A stretch of 5,789 nt of DNA from Alectryocaccomicrobium faecavium (GTDB taxonomy: Bacteria > Bacillota > Clostridia > Christensenellales > Aristaeellaceae). This document shows, one piece after another, positions 1-5,148 of the stretch. Location of the stretch: NCBI GenBank assembly GCA_018713425.1, contig DVOT01000253.1, forward strand, positions 1 through 5,789. Reading direction: 5' to 3'. The notes below the pieces were generated by a model that was not told the origin of the DNA, searched no databases, and saw nothing but the letters and a program-made list of their open reading frames with translations. The translations under genes and the position numbers were made by a program. Position 1 is the first letter of the stretch. Every line of letters begins with the position of its first letter.

Positions 1-116
1 CAAAAGGCTCCCCTTTCCCAAAGGGGAGCTGTCGGCGGAGCCGACTGAGGGGTGTCAATCCCTCCGTCGCGGCTGCGCCGCGCCACCTCCCTTTGGCACC
101 AAAGGGAGGCTTTTGG
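1..116 (+). repeat. Complete short interspersed hairpin repeat, copy 1
   Basis: This is a compact element of about 117 bp whose first base falls just outside the window. Its ends are imperfect inverted repeats (CAAAAGGCTCCC at 1-12 and GGGAGGCTTTTGG at 104-116). Four hairpins follow each other: 7-16 with 20-29 (GCTCCCCTTT, CCC loop), 31-36 with 40-45 (GTCGGC, GGA loop), 68-73 with 77-82 (CGCGGC, TGC loop), and 86-96 with 99-109 (CCTCCCTTTGG). The first and last stems are each followed outward by CTTTTGG, so both ends resemble outward-facing intrinsic terminators. It has no coding capacity. From memory, the GGGGAGCTGTC...GACTGAGGGG core is common in gut Clostridia genomes. A non-autonomous, MITE-like or REP-like origin is inferred. 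Confidence 0.85.
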
Positions 117-147
117 ACAGTGCACCTTCATGCGATAGTACCACTAT
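117..147 (+). repeat. Conserved 31-base linker between repeat copies 1 and 2
   Basis: This segment separates the right end of copy 1 from the left end of copy 2. It matches the linker at 5118-5148 at 22 of 31 positions and, with a one-base gap, resembles the linker at 5594-5623. The most constant parts are CAGTGC near the start, CTTCAT in the middle and GTACCACTA near the end. Because it recurs wherever two copies abut, it is probably part of the repeating unit and not unique flanking DNA. Confidence 0.7.
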
Positions 148-177
148 CCAAAAGGCTCCCCTTTCCCAAAGGGGAGC
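148..177 (-). terminator. Probable intrinsic terminator of the minus-strand operon, supplied by repeat copy 2
   Basis: Read on the minus strand, a 10-bp perfect stem (GCTCCCCTTT paired with AAAGGGGAGC, loop GGG) is followed by CTTTTGG. The stem begins 47 bases after the stop codon of the Rrf2 gene. The T tract is only four bases long, so efficiency is uncertain, but no better terminator lies closer to the operon end. Confidence 0.5.
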
Positions 178-203
178 TGTCGGCGGAGCCGACTGAGGGG
201 TTG
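148..203 (+). repeat. Truncated repeat copy 2 (left half)
   Basis: The left inverted end CCAAAAGGCTCCC and the first two hairpins are intact: 155-164 with 168-177 (CCC loop) and 179-184 with 188-193 (GGA loop). The sequence is identical to copy 1 through GACTGAGGGGT and then breaks off. It lacks the third and fourth hairpins and the right end, and runs directly into a third partial copy. Confidence 0.8.
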
Positions 204-263
204 CCCTTTCCCAAAGGGGAGCTGTCAGCGCCAGCTGACTGAGGGGTTGCTGACTGAGGGGTT
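204..263 (+). repeat. Partial repeat copy 3 plus a 15-bp tandem duplication
   Basis: Positions 204-248 repeat the core of the element: stem CCCTTT/AAAGGG (204-209, 213-218) and hairpin GTCAGC-GCCA-GCTGAC (224-239). The outer GCTC of the first stem is missing. The last 15 bases, GCTGACTGAGGGGTT at 234-248, are then repeated exactly at 249-263. This block overlaps the 3' end of the minus-strand Rrf2 gene, so it is partly coding. Confidence 0.85.
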
Positions 264-692
264 ATCCCCGTCCTTCAGCGAATCAAAAATTTCCTTTTGC
301 ACATCCGCCAGGGAGACGCGGGCCAGCTCGCCGCGGCACAGGTCATCCAGCCGGCCGGTGAGCCGCTCCATCGCGCCCGCCATGCCCGAAGCGATCAGGC
401 AATCCGGGTCGCTATCCGCGCAGGGGCGGATGGGCGGCACCACGCGCGTTTCCAGCGCGTTTAACACATCCAGCAAGGTTACATCTTCCGCCGCGCGCAT
501 AGCGGCATAGCCGCCGTCCTGATGCCCCTCGCGCGAGGAAACCAATTGCGCCTTTTTCAGCCGCGAAAGCACCTTGCGCACGCGCGCCGAATGCGTACAC
601 ACGCTGCGCGCGATCTCCTCGCTGGTGGACGTGCCGCCCCGCCGGGCGAGAAACACCAGGCTATGCACGGCCACGGCAAATTCAGCGTTCAT
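225..692 (-). CDS. Rrf2-family transcriptional regulator
   Basis: The 155-residue protein is an Rrf2-type winged-helix DNA-binding regulator, acting as a dimer in the cytoplasm. It opens MNAEFAVAVHSLVFLA, followed by the helix-turn-helix (about residues 22-50: TSEEIARSV, then VRKVLSRLKKAQLV), a GGY wing near 60-62 and the dimerisation helix LLDVLNALE at 73-81. Cysteines are at 32, 91, 98 and 119. C91-x6-C98 does not match the three-cysteine Fe-S pattern of IscR or NsrR, so the protein may sense through thiols or a partial site; the ligand is unknown. The ATG at 692 is chosen because AAAGGAGG lies just upstream and the family N-terminus fits; the frame is open further upstream but gives no family match. 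The gene overlaps the 4Fe-4S gene by 11 bases and is the last in its operon, so it probably autoregulates. The last 13 residues (DNPSVSNPSVSWR) are encoded by the flanking repeat. Confidence 0.88.
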   Translation of the reverse strand: MNAEFAVAVHSLVFLARRGGTSTSEEIARSVCTHSARVRKVLSRLKKAQLVSSREGHQDGGYAAMRAAEDVTLLDVLNALETRVVPPIRPCADSDPDCLIASGMAGAMERLTGRLDDLCRGELARVSLADVQKEIFDSLKDGDNPSVSNPSVSWR

Positions 693-1581
693 GCGCGGCC
701 TCCTTTGCGGGGGCTGTCCGCTTTTTGCGGGCAAAGCCCATGGAGAGCGCGCCGAACTGGCACGCCTGCTGGCACGCGCCGCAGCGGATGCACTCCGGAT
801 GGTTGGGCGAAGTTTCCACGGGCACATTCATGGGGCAGGCGCGCGTGCAGGCCCCGCAATGCGTACACTTTTCCGCGTCGATGCGGATGCGGTAAAAGGC
901 GATGGGGTTGAACAGTCCATAAATCGCGCCCAGCGGGCACAGGTAGCGGCAGAAGGGCCGGTACACGAAGAGCGAAAGCACGACCAGCGCCACCAGGATG
1001 CCCACCTTCCAGGCATACAGAAAGCCCGCCGCGCTGCGCAGGCTCTCGTTGAGCGCGTAGAGCGGCAGCCCGGCCATCAGCGTGCCGGACGGGCATATGT
1101 ACTGGCAGAACCACGGCGAACCCTGGCCCACGATATTCACCGCGAACATGGGCAGGATGAATACGAAAACCAGCAGGATGAAGTATTTCAGATAGCGCAA
1201 AATCGCGTCCCCAGGCAGGCGGCGCAGTTTCTTTTTGGGGAAGGGGATCTTGGCCAGCAGATCCTGCACCAGGCCAAAGGGGCACAGCCAGCCGCACACA
1301 AAGCGGCCCAGCACCGCGCCCACCACCAGCAAAAAGCCCACCACGTAAAAGGCGAAATGGTAGTTCCGGTCGCCCAGAGTGGCTTGCAGCGCGCCGATGG
1401 GGCAGGAGCCCAGCGCGCCCGGGCAGGAATAGCAGTTCAGCCCAGGCACGCAGACGGCCTTGGAATTGCCCTTATAAATCGTTCCCCGGGCAAAGCCGGG
1501 GAAGTATCCGTTGGTGATGGCGGCAAAGCCGATTTGCGCCAGCAGCCGCGCGCGTTTTTTGATCCATTTAACCAATGCCAA
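682..1581 (-). CDS. Polytopic 4Fe-4S binding membrane protein (NapH/YccM-like)
   Basis: This 299-residue integral membrane electron carrier probably moves electrons between a cytoplasmic donor and an outer-face thiol partner. In order it shows a VCVPGLNCYSCPGALGSCP block (C44, C50, C53, C60), CGWLCPFG (C96, C100), CQYIC (C159, C163), CRYLCPLG (C211, C215), and two ferredoxin-type clusters, C239/C242/C245/C249 and C264/C267/C270/C274. The second cluster ends in CQ instead of the usual CP. Hydrophobic spans lie near residues 74-93, 128-150, 185-207 and 211-231, and the C-terminus is a basic tail. No ATG or GTG fits: the start is TTG at 1581 or the in-frame TTG at 1575, with GGAG 4 or 10 bases upstream respectively. 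The start overlaps the preceding small gene by 8 or 14 bases, indicating translational coupling. The electron donor and acceptor are not evident from the sequence. Confidence 0.9.
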   Translation of the reverse strand: MALVKWIKKRARLLAQIGFAAITNGYFPGFARGTIYKGNSKAVCVPGLNCYSCPGALGSCPIGALQATLGDRNYHFAFYVVGFLLVVGAVLGRFVCGWLCPFGLVQDLLAKIPFPKKKLRRLPGDAILRYLKYFILLVFVFILPMFAVNIVGQGSPWFCQYICPSGTLMAGLPLYALNESLRSAAGFLYAWKVGILVALVVLSLFVYRPFCRYLCPLGAIYGLFNPIAFYRIRIDAEKCTHCGACTRACPMNVPVETSPNHPECIRCGACQQACQFGALSMGFARKKRTAPAKEAAHER

Positions 1582-1738
1582 TGCACTCCAAACACACGTT
1601 AATCGCCTTGCGGATCACGGTTTCCACCTCGCCGCGCCAGATACCCAGGCCCATGAAGGCTACGCCCAGCGCACACAGCGCGCTGGCCAGCAGAATGCGC
1701 CTTTTTTCCCGCGTAGCGCCGCCCTCCCGCCGCGCCAT
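1568..1738 (-). CDS. CD1871A-family CXXC-motif small membrane protein
   Basis: The 56-residue protein has a basic N-terminus (MARREGGATREKRR), one hydrophobic segment at about 15-34, and a C-terminus ending NVCLECIGIG with C49-x2-C52. The C-terminal RGEVETVIRKAINVCLECIGIG pattern matches what I recall of the clostridial CD1871A CXXC family. The positive-inside rule places the CLEC motif outside the membrane, on the same side as the exported TlpA domain encoded just upstream. A thiol relay between the 4Fe-4S membrane protein and TlpA is inferred. Its ATG shares one base with the upstream stop (TAATG), and its 3' end overlaps the 4Fe-4S gene, so it sits translationally coupled between both partners. 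No strong ribosome binding site is present, which fits coupling. Both its length and its reading frame are fixed by these overlaps. Confidence 0.88.
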   Translation of the reverse strand: MARREGGATREKRRILLASALCALGVAFMGLGIWRGEVETVIRKAINVCLECIGIG

Positions 1739-2661
1739 TACGCTTCCGCCTCGCCCGCGGCGTCCGCGGATTCTTCCGCGGGTTCACTCGTTTCTTCTGA
1801 GGCGTCCTCTAGCAAGGAGAGCGTATCGTAGATGATGGCAGTCCACTGGTCGTAGCTGCGCGAGCCCGCATAGGCGTACCCCACGAGTTCGCCGGTGTGG
1901 TCCACAAAGATGGTGGTGGGCACCGCCGTCACCTGCCAGAGCACGGTGCTGATCAGATCCTGCGAGGGCAACATGTGCGGGTAGTTCGCGCCCGTGGCCT
2001 CAATGATGTCGCGCGCGAGATCCACCTGGCTTTGCGAAATGTTGCCGCTGGAATCGAGCGCGTCGCTCACCAGGCCCACAATTTGCACGCCCTCCGCCGC
2101 CATGTCCGCGTGCAAGCGGCCCAGATCGGGCATTTCGTTGATGCAGGGAGAGCAATAGGTGGCCCACACGTTGATCATCGTGAGCTTGTAATCCGCAAAC
2201 AGCGTTTGGTCCACGGGATTGCCGTCGATATCCGTAGCGGTGAACAGGCCCAGGAACGGCGCGTTCTCCTTCTCGGTGGTGATGGTTTCATAGGGCCAAT
2301 CGGCCAGGCTGCCCAGGTCGTAAACCGCGCTGTAGCCCAAATCGCACAGCGCCTGCGCCGCCTGCGCGCTTTCCTCCGCGCTGCCGCCATAGACGTACAG
2401 TTCCTGCGCTGCGTCCGGCAGCGCCTCAGCGGCGGCCTGCGCCAATTGCTCCAGCGGCAGGTTCACCGCCGTGGGGATGTGCCCGGCGTCGTAATCGGCC
2501 TGGGCGCGCACGTCCACAAACGCGCTGTATGTGCCGCCATTGAAGCGTTCCACGGCTTCCGCCGCCGTGATGGGGGCTGCCTGCGCGCCCTGCGCCAGGG
2601 CCAGTCCATTCAGCGTGAGCGCCAGCGCCAGCGCAAACGCGAGCCATGCGGTTTTTTTCAT
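1738..2661 (-). CDS. Exported rhodanese-like/TlpA thioredoxin-fold fusion protein
   Basis: The 307-residue precursor starts MKKTAWLAF with a hydrophobic signal peptide to about residue 23-29 (ALA-Q or AQA-A cleavage) and no lipobox. Residues 31-125 form a rhodanese-like domain (FVDVRAQADYDAGHIPTAVNLPL), but the catalytic-loop cysteine is replaced: the loop reads YVYGGSAEES with Gly92 at its place. Residues 133-285 are a TlpA/redoxin domain with WATYCSPCINEMP (C170, C173) and the cis-proline loop AVPTT (P248). A C-terminal tail of about 23 residues is rich in Glu, Ala and Ser. The ATG at 2661 follows GGAGG by 8 bases; the frame is open upstream but lacks a signal sequence. This is the first gene of the operon, and its stop overlaps the next start. 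The likely role is extracytoplasmic thiol-disulfide exchange; its substrate is unknown. The rhodanese half is probably a binding module and not a sulfurtransferase. Confidence 0.9.
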   Translation of the reverse strand: MKKTAWLAFALALALTLNGLALAQGAQAAPITAAEAVERFNGGTYSAFVDVRAQADYDAGHIPTAVNLPLEQLAQAAAEALPDAAQELYVYGGSAEESAQAAQALCDLGYSAVYDLGSLADWPYETITTEKENAPFLGLFTATDIDGNPVDQTLFADYKLTMINVWATYCSPCINEMPDLGRLHADMAAEGVQIVGLVSDALDSSGNISQSQVDLARDIIEATGANYPHMLPSQDLISTVLWQVTAVPTTIFVDHTGELVGYAYAGSRSYDQWTAIIYDTLSLLEDASEETSEPAEESADAAGEAEA

Positions 2662-2703
2662 CGTCGTATCCTCCACAGAGTAAAATTGAAGGGTTCCATT
2701 CGT

Positions 2704-2726
2704 ACTGTAATCATACTGTATACAGT
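2704..2726. promoter_or_regulatory. Candidate operator: 12-bp palindrome ACTGTATACAGT plus a flanking half-site
   Basis: Positions 2715-2726 read ACTGTATACAGT, identical on both strands. A third half-site, ACTGTA at 2704-2709, lies 11 bp (about one helical turn) away from the palindrome's left half. The palindrome fills part of the spacer and touches the -10 of the minus-strand promoter, and the extra half-site covers the predicted start of transcription. This placement fits repression. The Rrf2 protein encoded in the operon is the obvious candidate binder, which is inference only. Confidence 0.6.
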
Positions 2727-2738
2727 TGCTTCTGTCAA
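2710..2738 (-). promoter_or_regulatory. Sigma-A type promoter of the redox operon
   Basis: On the minus strand, TTGACA (2738-2733) is a perfect -35 box. A 17-base spacer and TATGAT (2715-2710), five of six matches to the -10 consensus, follow. The start of transcription would be near 2703, giving a leader of about 42 bases to the ATG at 2661. The spacer holds most of the ACTGTATACAGT palindrome, so binding there would compete with RNA polymerase. Confidence 0.75.
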
Positions 2739-2760
2739 CCCATTCTACAGGATTTAATAT
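2732..2760 (+). promoter_or_regulatory. Weak candidate promoter for the divergent secreted-protein genes
   Basis: CTGTCA at 2732-2737 and TAATAT at 2755-2760 are separated by 17 bases, each matching four of six consensus positions. The -35 would overlap the -35 of the opposite promoter, so both directions might share control. The rest of 2761-2851 is AT-rich and offers no clearly better pair. A ribosome binding site, AAGGAGG at 2838-2844, stands 7 bases before the start codon at 2852. Confidence 0.25.
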
Positions 2761-2851
2761 TTGTAATATTTTTGCAACGAAGAAATGAAGCCGAATTTTT
2801 TCCAGCAAATTTCGTCTAAAAAATAAAGCGGTTTGTCAAGGAGGAATTGGT

Positions 2852-3922
2852 ATGCGAAAGAAAAATTGCCGTCTCGGCAAAATGTTGCTGGCGCTATGCC
2901 TGCTGCTGGCTCCCCCTGGCCTGGCGGAGGGGGAAACCGGAGGCCTGGTCGCTTTCCAGGAGGAAATCAACGGCATGCGCTTTCACGCCATGGTGGATAC
3001 CACCATCACCGAAGCGCCCGTGATCGAGGGCGCGTACTGGGATCCCGCCAATGGATACGATTCCCTGGCGCAAAACCTGGGCGCGTATTTCGGCGTGCCC
3101 GCCGCGCTGGAAGCGGAAAGCCGCTCCGGGAGCCACAGCCTGTATACCTACGCGCTGGGCGAGAACCGCCAGCTCTTCGTGCAATCGGGCAACAACATGA
3201 ACCTCTATACCGTGGATTCGCCCTACGATCCCTATCTTTCCCCGGAGAACGCCGCGGATCTGGGGGAGGAGGAACTGTCCTTTGCTTCGCATGCCGAAAT
3301 CGCGCGGCAGTTGAACGATTTGGCGCACGCCACGGGCATACCGGCCGATTTTGCCATCAAGGACATCGCTTCCGTGCGCGGCGCGCAATATCTCGCGCTG
3401 GTGAACCGCACAAAGGATACCTATGCGCGGCTGGGAAAATCCTTTCAAAACGCGGTTTTGCCCGGCGTGAGCGCCAACGACGAGATCGCCTATGTCCTTT
3501 CCTTTGAGCAAACCATCGGCGGCGTTCCCCTCGCTGGCACATCCACCTCAGAAGCCATCTTCACGCCCGCGGGCGTCGATTCCCTGTGCCTGAATCCCCT
3601 GCCGTTTGTGGCGCAATCCATTGGAGAGGCGCAGCCGCTGATTTCTTACCGCGACGCGGCGCTGCGGTTTTCCCAGTGGGACGAGCACCCGCGCGAATGG
3701 GAGGGCGAATTCGACCAGGTGCGCCTGTGCTTTGTAGAGGAAATCCCGCAAAGCGCGGCGGCGGAAAGCGTGCGGCTCGTGCCCGCGTGGGAGTTTTCGG
3801 GCGTCTTTTCCCGCGAAGCGTCGGGTGGCGGCAAAAGCCTGCTGCGCATGACGTATTTTGTGAACGCCATCACGGGCGAAATTGCCGGTCAACCGTTCAC
3901 GGTGGTCGTAGACGCGGATTGA
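2852..3922 (+). CDS. Secreted protein of unknown function, paralog A
   Basis: I do not recognise this 356-residue protein with confidence. It has a signal peptide (basic MRKKNCRLGK, hydrophobic core MLLALCLLLA, probable cleavage after GLA at residue 25). Cys16 lies in the core without a lipobox, so it is probably released or wall-associated. The mature part starts with a strongly conserved block, GLVAFQEEINGMRFHAMVD (31-49), then EAPVIEGAYWDP and AQNLGAYFGVP. Later come DEIAYVLSFEQTIGGVPL (210-227), QPLISYRDAALRF and the C-terminal VRLVPAWEFSGVF...YFVNAITGEI. This ending faintly recalls PepSY-like or YycI-like extracytoplasmic domains, a weak resemblance only. AAGGAGG precedes the ATG by 7 bases. 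It is the first of two tandem paralogs and probably co-transcribed with the second across a 49-base gap. The two align over their full length, so they arose by tandem duplication. Confidence 0.8.
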   Translation: MRKKNCRLGKMLLALCLLLAPPGLAEGETGGLVAFQEEINGMRFHAMVDTTITEAPVIEGAYWDPANGYDSLAQNLGAYFGVPAALEAESRSGSHSLYTYALGENRQLFVQSGNNMNLYTVDSPYDPYLSPENAADLGEEELSFASHAEIARQLNDLAHATGIPADFAIKDIASVRGAQYLALVNRTKDTYARLGKSFQNAVLPGVSANDEIAYVLSFEQTIGGVPLAGTSTSEAIFTPAGVDSLCLNPLPFVAQSIGEAQPLISYRDAALRFSQWDEHPREWEGEFDQVRLCFVEEIPQSAAAESVRLVPAWEFSGVFSREASGGGKSLLRMTYFVNAITGEIAGQPFTVVVDAD

Positions 3923-3971
3923 GCATCGCCGGGAAATGCAACAAACATCCATAGAGAGAGGAGAGAAAGAG

Positions 3972-5030
3972 ATGCTAAAGTTGTCCAAAGCGCTTTGCGC
4001 CCTGCTGGCGCTGTGCCTGCTGGCTTCCACCAGCCTGGCGGAGGAAGAAGGCCTGGTCGCTTTCCAGGAGGAAATCAACGGCGTGCGCTTTCACGCCATG
4101 GTGGACGCCTCCATCACCGAAGCGCCTGTGATCGAAGGCGCGTTCTGGGATCCCTCCAGCGGGCACGAAGCCCTGGCACAGAACTTGGGCGCGTATTTCG
4201 GCGTGCCCGCCATGCTGGAGGACGAGGACACGCAATACTACTACTCTTGTGGCTACGCGTTGGGCGAGGGCAGATTCCTGCGTGTGCAGGGATACTCGAA
4301 CCAGACCCTCTACGTCAAGGATTCGCCCTACACCGATTGGCTCTTTGCCAGCAACCGCGGGCATTTTGGCGAAGAGGATTTTCAGTTTGCCTCGCGCGAA
4401 GAAGCGGCGCGGCGGGTGGACGAGCTGATCCGCGCGACGGGACTCGGCCTCCAGATGCAATGCAGCGGCGCGTATTCCGTTAACGGCGCGCAGTACATCG
4501 CACGTGTGGAAGAGGAAACGGGGAATTACGCCGCCCTGGGCAAAGATTTCGCGGGCCGGGTACTGCCTGGCGTAGAAGCCGATGATGAAATCGCCTATGT
4601 GCTGACCTTTGAGCAGGTGGTCAACGGCCTGCCGCTGTCGGCCAGTTATTCCCTCTGGTATGGGGCGCACTGGTTGCCTCTGTGCACAGAAGCCGTGCTC
4701 TCGCCCGCGGGCGTGGAAAGGCTCACCCTGTTTTCGCCGTATATGCCAAAGTCTGCCGGGGAACCGCAAGCGCTGATTTCCTACCGCGCGGCGGCGCTGA
4801 GCCTGGCCAATTCGGAGGATGTGCGTTCCTCTCTGGAACTGTACGGCGAGGGGGAATTCAGCCGTGTGCGGCTGTGCTATATGGCCGAAGTGCGCGAAAA
4901 TGACGCGGCGCACGTGCGCCTGTTGCCCGTCTGGGAATTCCAGGGCGTGTTTGTCCGCGAAAACGACCAGTCCCAAATCACCTGCCTGGTAAGCGCCCTG
5001 TCGGGAGAGGTGATCGGTTTGCCCGGATAG
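3972..5030 (+). CDS. Secreted protein of unknown function, paralog B
   Basis: This 352-residue paralog of the preceding gene has a signal peptide (MLKLSKALCALLALCLLAS, probable cleavage after SLA at residue 23) and no lipobox. Shared blocks in the same order are GLVAFQEEINGVRFHAMVD (27-45), EAPVIEGAFWDP, AQNLGAYFGVP, ADDEIAYVLTFEQVVNGLPL (203-222), QALISYRAAAL and VRLLPVWEFQGVF. It ends SALSGEVIGLPG, without the last strand-like tail found in paralog A (QPFTVVVDAD). Its middle (about 85-200) has diverged most and carries cysteines at 93 and 164 that paralog A lacks. The ATG at 3972 is chosen over an in-frame ATG at 3936 because AGAGGAG sits 8 bases upstream and the signal peptide then begins correctly. 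No catalytic motif is visible; a binding or sensory role outside the membrane is possible but unsupported. Confidence 0.8.
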   Translation: MLKLSKALCALLALCLLASTSLAEEEGLVAFQEEINGVRFHAMVDASITEAPVIEGAFWDPSSGHEALAQNLGAYFGVPAMLEDEDTQYYYSCGYALGEGRFLRVQGYSNQTLYVKDSPYTDWLFASNRGHFGEEDFQFASREEAARRVDELIRATGLGLQMQCSGAYSVNGAQYIARVEEETGNYAALGKDFAGRVLPGVEADDEIAYVLTFEQVVNGLPLSASYSLWYGAHWLPLCTEAVLSPAGVERLTLFSPYMPKSAGEPQALISYRAAALSLANSEDVRSSLELYGEGEFSRVRLCYMAEVRENDAAHVRLLPVWEFQGVFVRENDQSQITCLVSALSGEVIGLPG

Positions 5031-5069
5031 CAAGGTGCTGCTGCGCGAGAGAGAATGATCCCGCCATAG

Positions 5070-5117
5070 ACGGCCTGCGTGCGCCCCTTTTCCCTTCGGG
5101 AAAAAGGAGGCTTTTGG
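5070..5117 (+). repeat. Isolated right end of the hairpin repeat
   Basis: The segment ACGGCCTGCGTGCGCC, a hairpin and GGAGGCTTTTGG match the right end of the long copy at 5545-5593 (CGGCCTTCGTACGCC, hairpin, GGAGGCTTTTGG). The left part of the element is absent. The 39 bases between the last gene's stop and this segment show nothing recognisable. Confidence 0.7.
5084..5117 (+). terminator. Probable terminator of the secreted-protein operon, formed by the repeat's right end
   Basis: The stem CCTTTTCCC (5086-5094) pairs with GGGAAAAAGG (5098-5107) with one bulged A and a TTC loop, and is followed by AGG-CTTTTGG. It lies 55 bases after the stop of paralog B. The T run is short and the downstream spacer is three bases, so strength is uncertain, but it is the only hairpin of this type near the operon's end. 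Confidence 0.5.
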
Positions 5118-5148
5118 GCAGTGCTGCTTCATACTGGCGTACCACTAA
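5118..5148 (+). repeat. Conserved 31-base linker, second copy
   Basis: This linker separates the right end at 5117 from the left end of the next element at 5149. It shares CAGTGC, CTTCAT and GTACCACTA with the linker at 117-147 (22 of 31 positions) and has the same length. Confidence 0.7.

Noticed and set aside
117..147. Integron attC or phage attachment site
   Set aside because: No GTTRRRY/RYYYAAC core pair or integrase gene is visible, and the ATAGT-ACC-ACTAT hairpin at 135-147 is not conserved in the other two linkers.
1..263. CRISPR array
   Set aside because: Repeats are unequal, truncated and separated by a conserved linker, not by unique spacers of uniform length, and no cas gene is present.
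574..1602. Long plus-strand open frame opposite the 4Fe-4S gene
   Set aside because: Its product is His/Arg/Gln-rich low-complexity sequence, while the opposite strand encodes an unmistakable multi-cysteine Fe-S protein. It is a GC-driven antisense shadow.
1897..2757. Plus-strand open frame opposite the TlpA fusion gene
   Set aside because: It has no ribosome binding site or recognisable motif and lies opposite a clear signal-peptide, rhodanese and CSPC protein.
2662..2808. Upstream extension of the TlpA fusion by 49 codons
   Set aside because: The extension would translate through the promoter and operator and bury the signal peptide; GGAGG sits correctly before the ATG at 2661.
3975..5132. 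Minus-strand 385-codon frame opposite paralog B
   Set aside because: The composition is typical of an antisense shadow, and paralog B has a signal peptide, ribosome binding site and a paralog confirming its frame.
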